Positions 19,699 through 28,397 of a stretch of DNA of 64,000 bases are shown here, one piece after another (position 1 is the first letter of the stretch; every line of letters starts with the position of its first letter). The position numbers and the translations under genes were made by a program. The notes beneath the pieces were generated by a model. It saw only the letters and a list, made by a program, of their open reading frames with translations. It made no database searches and was not told the origin of the DNA. The stretch is from Streptomyces glaucescens (GTDB lineage Bacteria; Actinomycetota; Actinomycetes; Streptomycetales; Streptomycetaceae), in NCBI RefSeq assembly GCF_000761215.1, contig NZ_CP009438.1, positions 3,155,001-3,219,000 of the forward strand, given 5' to 3'.

Positions 19699-20700
19699 GT
19701 GGCAGGAAGTTTCGCTCCCCGGCCCACCCGTACGACGGTGCGGGGCGGGCACGTCGCCGTACCGGGTGTGATCCCGCGGCCGGCGAGCGGACCGGGGCGG
19801 GTGCGGACGTACACGCCGGACGGGCCGCTGGACCTCGGGCTGGTGCTCGGGCCGCTGCGGCGCGGGCCCGGCGACCCCACGTTCCGCGTGACGCCGGACG
19901 GGTCCGTCTGGCGCAGCAGCCGGACACCGGCGGGGCCGGGAACCCTCCGCGTCCTCGCCCGCGGCACCGACGTGCGCGGCGAGGCGTGGGGGCCTGGTGC
20001 CGAGTGGCTGCTCGACCGGCTGCCGGAGCTGCTGGGCGCGGCCGACGATCCGGAGGCCTTCACCCCGCGGCACCGGCTGGTGGCGGTGACCCGGCACCGG
20101 CGGCCGGGGCTGCGGCTGACGCGGACCGGGCTGGTGATGGAGTCGTTGATCCCGTCGGTGCTGGAGCAGAAGGTCACCACCGACGAGGCGTACCGCGCGT
20201 GGCGGTTGCTGGTGCGCAGGTTCGGCGAGCCCGCGCCCGGGCCCGCGCCGGGGGGCATGTGCGTGATGCCGGAGCCGCGGACGTGGGCGCTGATCCCCTC
20301 CTGGGAATGGCATCGGGCCGGGGTCGACGACAAGCGGGCGTCGACGGTGCTGCGCGCGGTGCGGGTCGCGGCGCGGCTGGAGGAGGCCGTGCGGATGGAG
20401 CCGCCGGCGGCGCGGGCCCGGCTGGAGCTCGTGCCGGGGATCGGGCCCTGGACCTCCGCGGAGGTGGTGCAGCGCAGTCACGGGGCGGCGGACGAGGTGA
20501 CCGTCGGGGACGTGCACCTGCCGGGGATCGTGGGCTGGGCGCTGGCCGGGGACCGGGACGCGGACGACGCGGAGATGCTGCGGCTGCTGGAGCCGTACGC
20601 GGGGCAGCGGCACCGGGCGGCGCGGCTGATCCTGCTGAGCGGGCGGGTGCCGGCCCGGCGGGTGCCGAAGATGCCGGTGTGGGACATCGGGCGGTTGTGA
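19699..20700 (+). CDS. HhH-GPD DNA glycosylase (AlkA-like, DNA-3-methyladenine glycosylase 2 family)
   Basis: A 333-residue base-excision-repair glycosylase. The helix-hairpin-helix is ELVPGIGPWTSAEVVQRS and the catalytic Asp follows in TVGDVHLPG; the N-terminal half is the beta-rich domain seen in AlkA-type proteins. It would remove alkylated purines from DNA. There is no C-terminal 4Fe-4S cluster cysteine set, so it is not MutY/Nth. GTG at 19699 has GAGGA eight bases upstream. It sits 46 bp after fbiB with TAGGGT in between, suggesting its own promoter. Confidence 0.88.
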   Translation: MAGSFAPRPTRTTVRGGHVAVPGVIPRPASGPGRVRTYTPDGPLDLGLVLGPLRRGPGDPTFRVTPDGSVWRSSRTPAGPGTLRVLARGTDVRGEAWGPGAEWLLDRLPELLGAADDPEAFTPRHRLVAVTRHRRPGLRLTRTGLVMESLIPSVLEQKVTTDEAYRAWRLLVRRFGEPAPGPAPGGMCVMPEPRTWALIPSWEWHRAGVDDKRASTVLRAVRVAARLEEAVRMEPPAARARLELVPGIGPWTSAEVVQRSHGAADEVTVGDVHLPGIVGWALAGDRDADDAEMLRLLEPYAGQRHRAARLILLSGRVPARRVPKMPVWDIGRL

Positions 20701-20840
20701 GGCCGGGTCCGGACGGTGACCGGCGCTCCGCCGGGCGGGGCGGGCGGCGCGGTCCGGCGTCGCGGGCGCCTCTGCGGCCGGCCCCGCTCACGCGCGGGAA
20801 GGTCCCGGGAGCTGGGTGCTCCGGCGCCCGCCCGTCCGCG

Positions 20841-20885
20841 CCGGCGGTACGACTGCCGGCGGTACGACTGCCGGTGGCAGGACTG
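20841..20885. repeat. three tandem 15-bp repeats in a convergent intergenic gap
   Basis: CGGCGGTACGACTGC occurs twice in tandem (20841-20870), then a third copy with three changes (20871-20885). The 241-bp gap between the glycosylase and the nucleotidyltransferase shows no gene. Confidence 0.75.
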
Positions 20886-20941
20886 CCCGCGGCTGCACCG
20901 GGTGAGGGCGGGGGCGGGGCGAGGCCGCGGCACCCCTCGGC

Positions 20942-22024
20942 TCACTGGTCCGACGAGAAGCGGACCGCGCCCGCCGGGATGCGGGCGTCGCACCAGACGC
21001 GCATGCCGTCGCGGAGTTCGTTGTCGGCGCCGATGACCGCGCCGTCACCGATGACCGTGCCGGTGAGGACGGAACGTTCGCCCACGCGGGCCCGGGTGCC
21101 GATGAGGGAGTCCGTGACGACCGCGCCGGGTTCGATGACGGCGCCGGGCAGGATCGTCGAGCCGAAGACGCGGGCGCCCTCCGCCACGAAGGCACCCTCG
21201 CCGACGACCGTGCCGCCCGCCAGCTTCGCGTCCGGGGCGACGGTCGCCGTGGGGAGGACGAGCCGGTCGCCGCAGCGGCCGGGCACCGCCGGGGACGGGG
21301 CGCGGCCGAGCACGAGGTCCGCCGAGCCGCGCACGAACGCCGCGGGGGTGCCCAGGTCCAGCCAGTAGGTGGAGTCGACCATGCCCTGGAGGTGGGCGCC
21401 GGCGGCGAGGAGACCGGGGAAGGTCTCGCGTTCGACGGAGACCGGTCTGCCCGCCGGTATCGTGTCGATCACCGAGCGGCGGAAGACGTACGCCCCCGCG
21501 TTGATCTGGTCGGTGACGATCTCCTCCGGCGTCTGCGGCTTCTCCAGGAACGCCCGCACCCGGCCGGTCTCGTCCGTGGGGACCAGGCCGTACGCCCTCG
21601 GGTCCGTCACCTTCGTCAGGTGGAGCGAGACGTCGGCGCCCGTCGTCTCGTGGGTGCGCACCAGGGCCCGGATGTCCAGGCCGGTGAGGATGTCGCCGTT
21701 GAAGACGAGCACCGGCTCGTCGGGGCCCGAGTGCAGCCGTGACGCCACATTGCGGATCGCGCCGCCCGTGCCGAGCGGTTCCTCCTCCGTGACGTACTCG
21801 ATGTGCAGCCCGAGGGCCGAGCCGTCGCCGAAGTACGGCTCGAACACCTCCGCCAGGTAGGACGTCGCGAGCACGATGTGCTCGACCCCCGCCGCCCGCG
21901 CCCGCGCCAGCTGGTGCGTGAGGAACGGCACCCCCGCCGCCCTGACCATGGGCTTGGGCGTGTGCACCGTGAGCGGGCGCAGTCGGGTGCCCTTGCCGCC
22001 GACCAGGAGGATCGCTTCTGTCAC
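20942..22024 (-). CDS. NDP-sugar pyrophosphorylase, mannose-1-phosphate guanylyltransferase-like
   Basis: A 360-residue nucleotidyltransferase. Residues 1-235 are the catalytic domain with the nucleotide loop LLVGGKGTRLRPLT, the sugar-phosphate/metal segment VFNGDILTGLD, and EKPQTPEEIVTDQINAGAYVF. The C-terminal part is a left-handed beta-helix with repeated GAxV/ExAxV hexapeptides. The mycobacterial protein at this position makes GDP-mannose, and the nearby mannose genes support GDP-mannose synthesis here. Other NDP-hexoses are possible because the fold does not settle specificity. ATG at 22024 has no strong ribosome-binding site. Confidence 0.87.
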   Translation of the reverse strand: MTEAILLVGGKGTRLRPLTVHTPKPMVRAAGVPFLTHQLARARAAGVEHIVLATSYLAEVFEPYFGDGSALGLHIEYVTEEEPLGTGGAIRNVASRLHSGPDEPVLVFNGDILTGLDIRALVRTHETTGADVSLHLTKVTDPRAYGLVPTDETGRVRAFLEKPQTPEEIVTDQINAGAYVFRRSVIDTIPAGRPVSVERETFPGLLAAGAHLQGMVDSTYWLDLGTPAAFVRGSADLVLGRAPSPAVPGRCGDRLVLPTATVAPDAKLAGGTVVGEGAFVAEGARVFGSTILPGAVIEPGAVVTDSLIGTRARVGERSVLTGTVIGDGAVIGADNELRDGMRVWCDARIPAGAVRFSSDQ

Positions 22025-22195
22025 CTGTCGTCTCTGCTTCCTGCCGGGACCGGCCGAACTGTCTTTCGGCCGGTCAGTGTATGCAGACCGTCGTCCGGCA
22101 CCTGCGACGGCGTACGACGTCGCGGAAGCGTCCCCAGTTCCCCCCGGTCCCCCGGTCCCGCCCCGGCCCGTCCTCCGGCCGGTCCCCCGCCCCCT

Positions 22196-22226
22196 CGGCC
22201 GCGGCCGCCCGCCCGGGCCGCGGCCG
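22196..22226 (-). terminator. GC hairpin after the amidase gene
   Basis: CGGCCGCGGCC (22196-22206) pairs perfectly with GGCCGCGGCCG (22216-22226) across a 9-nt loop, just beyond the amidase stop. Confidence 0.7.
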
Positions 22227-22234
22227 CGCCGGGC

Positions 22235-23848
22235 TCAGCCGCGGCCCTGGTAGTACGCCGCGTATCCGCGCACCGAGCCGAGCTTGGCGTAGAGCCTGCG
22301 GCCCGGACACTCCGTGGCGAAGCCGTCGCGGTGCCCGGAGATCACGTGCAGCCGCACGTTCTTGCCCTTGCGGTAGAGGTTGCCGCCGCCCGACTTCAGG
22401 TAGGTCCTGCCGCTCGGATCGGCGCCGTGCAGGCCCAGCTTCCATGCGGTCAGGCGGCCCAGCGCCTTCACCGCCGCCTTGGTCGGCTTGGCGGAGTCGA
22501 ACGTGCCGAGGACGGCGACCCCCATGCTGTTGGTGTTGAAACCGAGGGTGTGCGCGCCCATGACGGGCTTCGCCACGCCCCCCGCCCGGCCCTCGTAGAT
22601 CTTTCCGCACTTGTCGACGAGGAAGTTGTAGCCGATGTCCCGCCAGCCCATGCTCCTCACGTGGTAGCGGTAGATACCGCGAATGACGGACGGTGCCTGG
22701 GAGCAGCGGTAGCCGTTGCCGGTGGCGGAGTGGTGCACGAAGGCCGCCTTGACCTTCTTCGTGTAGATGAACGTCTTCTCGCGCAGCTTCTCGTTCGCGC
22801 CCCAGCCGCGCCGGGTGACGATCTGCGGGCGCGGCCCGATCTTCGGCTTCGCCCGCTGTTCCTCCGTCAGTTCCCCGGCGGCGAGGGTCAGCAACTCGCG
22901 TTCGGTCGCCGTCCGGTCGAGCTCCGGGATCTCGGTGGCGCCGAGCGGGGCGAGCACGACGTTGGGCTCGGAGGCGGCGACGGTCTCGGGGCTGAGGGTG
23001 CCGAGCCGGGAGGAGGCGGCCGGGGTGCCCTGGGCGGGGGTGTCGGCGGCGGCGCCGGGGTCGACGAGTTCCACCCGGAGGCCGGGCGGGAGGGACGCCT
23101 GGGCGCCTTGGACGTCGGGTCCGGTGGCGTTCCCGGGGGTGCCGGTGCCGTTCCCGGGGGTGCCGGTGCCGTCCCCGTGCGCCTCGGTCCCGGTGCCGGT
23201 TCCGGGGGTGCCGGTGCCGGTTCCGGGGGTGCCGGTGCCGTCCCCGTGCGCCTCGGTCCCGGTGCCGTTTCCGGGGGTGCCGGTGCCGCTCCCGGGGGTG
23301 CCGGTACCGGTTCCGGGGGTGCCGGTGGCGTTCCCGGCGGTGTTGGTCCCCGTGCCGTCACCGGGGGTACCGGGCCCCGCCGTCGCGCGGATACGGACCT
23401 CCACGCCGTCCGAGTCGCCCACCCACAGCGGTGCCGTGCCGCCGCGGACGCGGGCGGAGGCGCGCTCCGCGGTGCCGGGGTCCGCCGCGTGATCGGCGTT
23501 GTGGGTCTCGATGTCCTGCCAGCCCGACCAGGTGCCGGTGCCGGCGGCCCGGACGCGGACCTGGACTTCGCCGTGGAGTTCGTCGGCGGGGTCGTCCCAG
23601 ACGACGCCGACCATCGAGAAGCGCCGTACGTCACGGCGCGGCAGTCCCTGGACGGGGGCGGAGCCCAGGGGGCGGTCGGTGGTGAGCGGCACCAGGGGCA
23701 GCGACTGGGTGCCGCCCGGAACCGCGGGCGCCCCTGCCTCCGGGGGCCCGCCCGGTCTCGCGGTCGCCGGGGCCGCGGGCAGGGTCAGCGGAAGGGCCAG
23801 GGCGGCCGCACAGGTGACGCCGATGGAGGAAGCAAGGAATGCACGCAT
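22235..23848 (-). CDS. secreted N-acetylmuramoyl-L-alanine amidase, PGRP type, with repeat linker
   Basis: A secreted, 537-residue peptidoglycan amidase/recognition protein. A signal peptide (MRAFLASSIGVTCAAALALP) precedes a beta domain (about 55-140), a Gly/Thr/Pro repeat linker (about 150-235), and a C-terminal PGRP domain (about 340-530). Zinc-site elements are AAFVHHSATGNGY, SGHRD and the Cys in TECPG, with the catalytic-type Tyr region YNFLVDKCGKIYEGR. The linker is built of TPGxGTG heptads interrupted twice by TEAHGDGTG. The ATG at 23866 is an alternative start. It probably trims septal or spore peptidoglycan, or binds it. Confidence 0.88.
   Translation of the reverse strand: MRAFLASSIGVTCAAALALPLTLPAAPATARPGGPPEAGAPAVPGGTQSLPLVPLTTDRPLGSAPVQGLPRRDVRRFSMVGVVWDDPADELHGEVQVRVRAAGTGTWSGWQDIETHNADHAADPGTAERASARVRGGTAPLWVGDSDGVEVRIRATAGPGTPGDGTGTNTAGNATGTPGTGTGTPGSGTGTPGNGTGTEAHGDGTGTPGTGTGTPGTGTGTEAHGDGTGTPGNGTGTPGNATGPDVQGAQASLPPGLRVELVDPGAAADTPAQGTPAASSRLGTLSPETVAASEPNVVLAPLGATEIPELDRTATERELLTLAAGELTEEQRAKPKIGPRPQIVTRRGWGANEKLREKTFIYTKKVKAAFVHHSATGNGYRCSQAPSVIRGIYRYHVRSMGWRDIGYNFLVDKCGKIYEGRAGGVAKPVMGAHTLGFNTNSMGVAVLGTFDSAKPTKAAVKALGRLTAWKLGLHGADPSGRTYLKSGGGNLYRKGKNVRLHVISGHRDGFATECPGRRLYAKLGSVRGYAAYYQGRG
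23110..23360. repeat. nested minisatellite inside the amidase linker
   Basis: A 21-bp unit encoding TPGxGTG is iterated and organised into a 69-bp higher-order unit marked by GTCCCCGTGCGCCTCGG at 23171 and again at 23240. The reading frame is kept throughout. Confidence 0.85.
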
Positions 23849-23988
23849 GCTCCCGATCCTGGACATAGTCAGACAAGTCTGTCCATCGGGGACTTGAGGG
23901 AAATCGATGGGGCGTCACCCTGCCGTTCCGCCGAACCGGTGGCGTCGCCGCTCGATGCGGACCCCCGCCCCCGCGTACGCTTGCGCGG

Positions 23989-24747
23989 GTGACTGCCACC
24001 GATCGCACCCCTGCCGACCTGCTGCGTTCCGCGCTGGCCGCGGATCCCGCGCGGCCCCTGGTGACCTTCTACGACGACGCCACCGGCGAGCGCGTCGAAC
24101 TGTCCGTCGCGACCTTCGCCAATTGGGTGGCCAAGACCGCCAACCTCCTCCAGGACGAACTGTCCGCCGAACCCGGCGACCGGGTCGCGCTGCTGCTGCC
24201 CGCGCACTGGCAGACGGCGGTGTGGCTGCTGGCGTGTTCCTCGGTGGGCGTGGTCGCGGACGTCGAGGGCGACCCGGGACGCGCCGACCACGTCGTCGCC
24301 GGGCCCGGGCGGTTCGACGCGGGGCTGGCGTGTGGCGGGGAACGGTACGCGCTGTCGCTCGCCCCGCTCGGGCGGCGGTTCGTGCCCGCGCCGCCGGCCG
24401 GGTACGCCGACTACGCCGTCGACGTGCCGAGCCACGGGGACCGGTTCGCGCCGTACGCGCCGGTCGACCCGGAGGCGCCGGCACTGATCGTGGCCGGGGC
24501 GGAGTTCACCGCGGCGGAGATCGTGGAGCGGGCCAAGGGGGACGCGCCGGGGCTGGGGCTGACCGGGCCCGGGTCGCGGATCCTGTCCGCGCTGCCGTAC
24601 GACACGTGGGAGGGGCTGAGTGCGGGGCTGTACGCGCCGCTCGCGGCCGGCGGATCGGTGGTGCTGTGCCGGAACCTGGAGCGGCTGGGGGAAGAGGCGC
24701 TGGCCAAGCGGATCGAGAGCGAGCGGGTGACGGCCGTCTCCCGCTAG
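23989..24747 (+). CDS. TIGR03089 family protein (truncated AMP-binding enzyme-like)
   Basis: A 252-residue conserved actinobacterial protein that resembles only the N-terminal part of acyl-CoA/amino-acid adenylating enzymes: LVTFYDDATGERVELS, then the helix WVAKTANLLQDEL and GDRVALLLPAHWQTAVWLLA. The central P-loop and C-terminal lid domain of true adenylating enzymes are absent, so it probably does not activate a carboxylate by itself. It always pairs with an LCP gene, as in mycobacteria, which suggests an envelope role. The start is GTG at 23989, seven bases after a TACGCT -10 and without a ribosome-binding site, consistent with a leaderless mRNA. Confidence 0.83.
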   Translation: MTATDRTPADLLRSALAADPARPLVTFYDDATGERVELSVATFANWVAKTANLLQDELSAEPGDRVALLLPAHWQTAVWLLACSSVGVVADVEGDPGRADHVVAGPGRFDAGLACGGERYALSLAPLGRRFVPAPPAGYADYAVDVPSHGDRFAPYAPVDPEAPALIVAGAEFTAAEIVERAKGDAPGLGLTGPGSRILSALPYDTWEGLSAGLYAPLAAGGSVVLCRNLERLGEEALAKRIESERVTAVSR

Positions 24748-24805
24748 GGCCGGAAAGCGGATGACGGCCGTCCGCCCGGGACGACGGGCGTGGGGCCCGG
24801 CACGG

Positions 24806-24888
24806 GCCGGCCGGCCGCGACCGCGCACCACCGGGCCGGTCGCCCCCCGTATGGACCGGCCGGCCGCGAGCGCGCAACGCCGGGCCGG
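24806..24888. repeat. duplicated 34-bp GC element between TIGR03089 and the first LCP gene
   Basis: Two imperfect copies (24806-24839 and 24855-24888) share GGCCGGCCGCGA...GCGCA...CGGGCCGG. Each is self-complementary at its ends (CCGGCC...GGCCGG) and may act as a tandem terminator for the TIGR03089 gene. Confidence 0.55.
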
Positions 24889-24997
24889 CCCTCACCCGTT
24901 CAGCCCACCCCCACCCCCCACCCGGACCCCGTCCGGGTCATGGTCGTAGGAGCAGCAGGACGTCACGCTCGTACTCCCATGAGGGGTGGACTCAGTC

Positions 24998-26191
24998 GTG
25001 AGCGACACCGCAGGCATGCCGCCGTCCGGGCGTACGGGACGGGCCCTCGGACCGGGGCTCGGGGTGTCGGCCTCCGGCGTCGGGCTGATACGCCGGCGCA
25101 GGAGGCGCTGGACACGCGCCGGCACCCTCGGGGTGACCGCCGTCGTCGCGGCGGCCGTCGGGACCGCCTCGGCCATCTACGCCAAGCTCGACGGGAACAT
25201 CACGCCCGACGAGGCGGCGGCCGCGGAGCTCGCCCGGTACGAGAAGGAGCGCCCCACCTCGCTGGTGCGGGACGCGCGCAACATCCTGGTGATCGGCTCG
25301 GACTCGCGCTCCGGGCCCGGCAACGGCCGTTACGGGCGGGATCCGGGGACCGAGCGTTCGGACACCACGATCCTGCTGCACCTGTCGGCCGGCCGCCGCA
25401 GCGCGACCGCCGTCTCCATACCCCGCGACCTCATGGTCGACGTCCCCGCCTGCCTGCGCCGGGACGGCTCCCGCGCCGAGCCGATGTTCGCGATGTTCAA
25501 CCACGCCTTCGAGAGCGGCGGTTCGGCGTGCACGGTCCGGACCCTGGAGCAGCTGACCGGCATTCGTGTCGATCACCACATGGTCGTCGACTTCACCGGG
25601 TTCAAGGAGATGGTCGACGCAGTCAAAGGCGTTCAGATCTGCCTGAAGCAGTCCATTCACGACAAGGCGGCTAAACTCCACCTCCCCGCCGGTACCGTGA
25701 CACTCAACGGCGAGCAGGCACTCGGTTACGTCCGCGCCCGCAAGTCCCTCGGCGACGGCAGCGACACCGACCGCATGGACCGCCAGCAGCGTTTCCTCGC
25801 GGCCCTGGTCAAGAAGGTGCGCGGCAACGACGTACTGCTGAACCCGGTGAAGCTCTACCCCGTGCTCGACGCGGCGACGTCCGCGCTCACCACCGACCCG
25901 GCACTGGCCAGTCTGCGTGGCTTGTACCACCTTGTCCGTGGGGTGCGCGACATCCCCACCGACCGCGTGCAGTTCCTGACGGTTCCGCGGGAGTCGTACG
26001 TCTACAACGCCAATCGCGACCAGCTCGTGGAGCCCGACGCGGAGCGCCTGTTCGAGCGGCTGCGCACGGACCGCCCCGTGGAAGTGACCCCGAATCCCGG
26101 CCCGCGCGACGGCTCCGGGGACCCGGCCGGCCGCGTCTCGCCCGCCCCCACCTTCCGCGGGAACACCGCCGCCGACGACCACTGCCGGTAA
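24998..26191 (+). CDS. LCP family protein 1 (LytR-CpsA-Psr phosphotransferase)
   Basis: A 397-residue membrane-anchored ligase. After a basic stretch (RRRRRRWTR) there is one helix (TLGVTAVVAAAVGTA), then the extracytoplasmic LCP domain: NILVIGSDSR, SIPRDLMVDVP, DHHMVVDFTGFKEMVDAV, and ALGYVRARKSLG with the conserved Arg residues that hold the polyprenyl-phosphate head group. Such enzymes transfer lipid-linked glycopolymers to peptidoglycan. Unlike its neighbours it lacks a LytR_C domain. GTG at 24998 is preferred (GAGGGG 11 bases upstream) over GTG at 24986. First of five LCP genes in 10 kb. Confidence 0.9.
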   Translation: MSDTAGMPPSGRTGRALGPGLGVSASGVGLIRRRRRRWTRAGTLGVTAVVAAAVGTASAIYAKLDGNITPDEAAAAELARYEKERPTSLVRDARNILVIGSDSRSGPGNGRYGRDPGTERSDTTILLHLSAGRRSATAVSIPRDLMVDVPACLRRDGSRAEPMFAMFNHAFESGGSACTVRTLEQLTGIRVDHHMVVDFTGFKEMVDAVKGVQICLKQSIHDKAAKLHLPAGTVTLNGEQALGYVRARKSLGDGSDTDRMDRQQRFLAALVKKVRGNDVLLNPVKLYPVLDAATSALTTDPALASLRGLYHLVRGVRDIPTDRVQFLTVPRESYVYNANRDQLVEPDAERLFERLRTDRPVEVTPNPGPRDGSGDPAGRVSPAPTFRGNTAADDHCR

Positions 26192-26278
26192 AGGACGCAC
26201 CAAGACAGGCCGCTCCCGCCCCGGGAAATGCGCCGGATTGCCCAGTTGTAGGGACGTGGAATTTGTCACCGTCGTCGC

Positions 26279-26304
26279 TTGACGCTGAACTGGGCGGATA
26301 GTGT
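26279..26304 (+). promoter_or_regulatory. possible promoter of the second LCP gene
   Basis: TTGACG at 26279-26284 and TAGTGT at 26299-26304 resemble sigma-70 elements, but the 14-bp spacer is short. They are about 125 bp upstream of the GTG start, in the 237-bp gap after the first LCP gene. Confidence 0.3.
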
Positions 26305-26428
26305 GAGCGATCCGGTGCACCCGGCTCCCGGCCACAGTCCGTCCAGGGGTCGCGCACTGCATGTACGAGACCCGAGCGCCTCGGAGGGGGAAGGCGCCGC
26401 GTGGCCCCGACGGAGGATTCAGGCAACC

Positions 26429-28258
26429 GTGGACGCGCAAGGCCGTGGGCGGGCGGAGCACATCGACCCCGCAGACCAGTGGGTACTCAACCCGAGCACC
26501 GGTGAATACGAACTGCGACTGACCCCTTCCGCACCGCAGTCGGCGCTCCCGGGCCCGCGCCGGGTCGCACCCCGGGGCGCGGCCGCCGGCCGGCCGCGCC
26601 GCGCCGCCGCCCCGGCCCCCGAAGACCGGGAGGAGACCCGCGGCAGCCGGGAAGGGACCCGCAGTGGCCGGGAGGAGACCCGCGGCGGCCGCGAAGGCCG
26701 GGAGTCACGGCCGGGCCGTTCGGCGTCGGGTGAGGCCCCCTCGCCCCGCAGACGCCGCGGCGCGCCCGAGGAACCGCCGGCGGGCCGGCGCGGGCGGCGG
26801 CCCGTGAAGGCCAGGAAGTCCCGCGCGAAGAAGGCCGTGATGTGGACCGGCGGCACGATGGCCTTCGTCCTGGTGGCCGTCGGCGCGGCCGGCTGGTTCT
26901 ACCTCAAGCACCTCGAGGGCAACGTCACCACCGAGGACGTCGGCAACGCCGCCGACAGCGGCTTCAGCAAGGACGAGGCCTTCAACATCCTGCTGCTGGG
27001 CACCGACAAGCGCACCGGCAAGGGCAACGAGGGCTACGGCGACAAGGGGAGCGCCGGCCACGCCGACACCACGCTGCTGCTGCACGTCGCCAAGGACCGT
27101 TCCAACGCGACCGTGCTGAGCATCCCGCGCGACCTGATCGTGGACATCCCCGACTGCCCGACGAAGGACGCCGACGGCAACGAGACGGTCATCCCCGGCA
27201 GCCAGGGCGTGCGCTTCAACACCAGCCTCGGCCAGGAGGGCCGCAACGCGGGCTGCACGATGCGCACGGTCGAGGAGATGACCGGCATCGACGTCAACCA
27301 CTTCATGATGGCGGACTTCAACGCCGTGAAGACGCTGACGACGGCGGTCGGCGGCGTGGACGTGTGCCTCGCCAAGGACGTCGACGACCCCGACTCCCAC
27401 CTCAAGCTCAGCGCGGGCCCGCACACGCTCATGGGCGAGGACGCGCTGGCCTTCGTACGCACCCGGCACAGCTTCGGCAACCAGGGCGACCTGGACCGCA
27501 TCAAGGTGCAGCAGCAGTTCCTGGCGTCCCTGATGCGCAAGATGTCCTCCAGCGACACCCTCACCAGCCCCTCCAAGCTGATGAAGCTCGCGGAGGCGGC
27601 CACCAAGGCGCTCACCGTCGACACCGGCATCGGCAAGGTCAGCACCCTCAAGGACGTGGCGCTGGAACTGAAGAAGGTGCCGCCGAAGAACATCAGCTTC
27701 ACCACGGTCCCGGTGCGCGACAACCCCGCCGAGACGGTCAAGGCGACCGTCGTCGTGGACGAGTCGCGGGCACCCGACGTCTTCAGCGCGATCGCGAACG
27801 ACGTCTCCTTCACCGCCGTCAAGGAGAAGAAGGCGCAGGAGAAGGCAGCGGTCGCCGCCCGGCTGAAGGGCACCAAGTCCGCCCCCTCCGAGGTGCGGGT
27901 GCGGATCCTCAACGGCGGTGCCCCCGCGGGCAGTGCCTCGAAGACCCTCGAGTGGCTGCAGAACGACGAGGGCGTCACCAAGTCCGAGAACGCGGGCAAC
28001 GCGGACGCCGCACTGAGCAGGACGACGCTGGAGTACGCGCCCGAGCAGGCCGCCCAGGCCCGCCGGCTGGCCGCCATCATGGGCCTGTCCGGGGCCGCGC
28101 TGAAGCCGGGTGAGAGCGTCACCAACTCCCAGGGGCTGCCCACGATGACGCTGACCCTGGGCAAGGACTTCAAGGGGGCGGGGGTGTCCCTCACCCCGCC
28201 GGCGAAGGCGCCGGACGTGGAGAAGTCCACGGCCGACAAGGTGCAGTGCGCCGGTTAG
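26429..28258 (+). CDS. LCP family protein 2 with LytR_C domain
   Basis: A 609-residue LCP protein. A long disordered cytoplasmic N-terminus (about 130 residues, including Arg/Glu-rich near-repeats of the form EETRGxREG) precedes one membrane helix (VMWTGGTMAFVLVAVGAAGW). The LCP domain (about 180-440) has NILLLGTDKRT, SIPRDLIVDIP, NHFMMADFNAV and FVRTRHSFG with the lipid-phosphate arginines. The C-terminal 100 residues form a LytR_C domain (VRVRILNGGAPAGSASKTLEWL). GTG at 26429 is the first start preceded by GGAGG, with a slightly long spacing of 12. Probably attaches cell-wall glycopolymers. Confidence 0.9.
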   Translation: MDAQGRGRAEHIDPADQWVLNPSTGEYELRLTPSAPQSALPGPRRVAPRGAAAGRPRRAAAPAPEDREETRGSREGTRSGREETRGGREGRESRPGRSASGEAPSPRRRRGAPEEPPAGRRGRRPVKARKSRAKKAVMWTGGTMAFVLVAVGAAGWFYLKHLEGNVTTEDVGNAADSGFSKDEAFNILLLGTDKRTGKGNEGYGDKGSAGHADTTLLLHVAKDRSNATVLSIPRDLIVDIPDCPTKDADGNETVIPGSQGVRFNTSLGQEGRNAGCTMRTVEEMTGIDVNHFMMADFNAVKTLTTAVGGVDVCLAKDVDDPDSHLKLSAGPHTLMGEDALAFVRTRHSFGNQGDLDRIKVQQQFLASLMRKMSSSDTLTSPSKLMKLAEAATKALTVDTGIGKVSTLKDVALELKKVPPKNISFTTVPVRDNPAETVKATVVVDESRAPDVFSAIANDVSFTAVKEKKAQEKAAVAARLKGTKSAPSEVRVRILNGGAPAGSASKTLEWLQNDEGVTKSENAGNADAALSRTTLEYAPEQAAQARRLAAIMGLSGAALKPGESVTNSQGLPTMTLTLGKDFKGAGVSLTPPAKAPDVEKSTADKVQCAG

Positions 28259-28315
28259 CGGGGAGGGCTGGGCGCGCGCCGGCCGGGCACTAGCCCGTGG
28301 CCGGGCGAAAAACAA

Positions 28316-28369
28316 GGGGTAACCCCACGGGTCCGTCGTGCGTCTCACTTGACGCGGGGCGGACCCGTG
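28316..28369 (+). promoter_or_regulatory. inverted repeats upstream of the third LCP gene
   Basis: GGGGT-A-ACCCC at 28316-28326 is followed by a perfect 10-bp inverted repeat, CACGGGTCCG (28326-28335) and CGGACCCGTG (28360-28369), whose 24-bp loop contains a -35-like TTGACG. It could be a terminator for LCP 2 or an operator for LCP 3. Confidence 0.4.
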
Positions 28370-28397
28370 TCAGGTGCAGGGTGGGGAGGGCAGGCAA

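Noticed and set aside
23110..23360. Assembly artefact or frameshift in the amidase
   Set aside because: The repeat keeps the reading frame and codon usage, and both flanking domains are intact.
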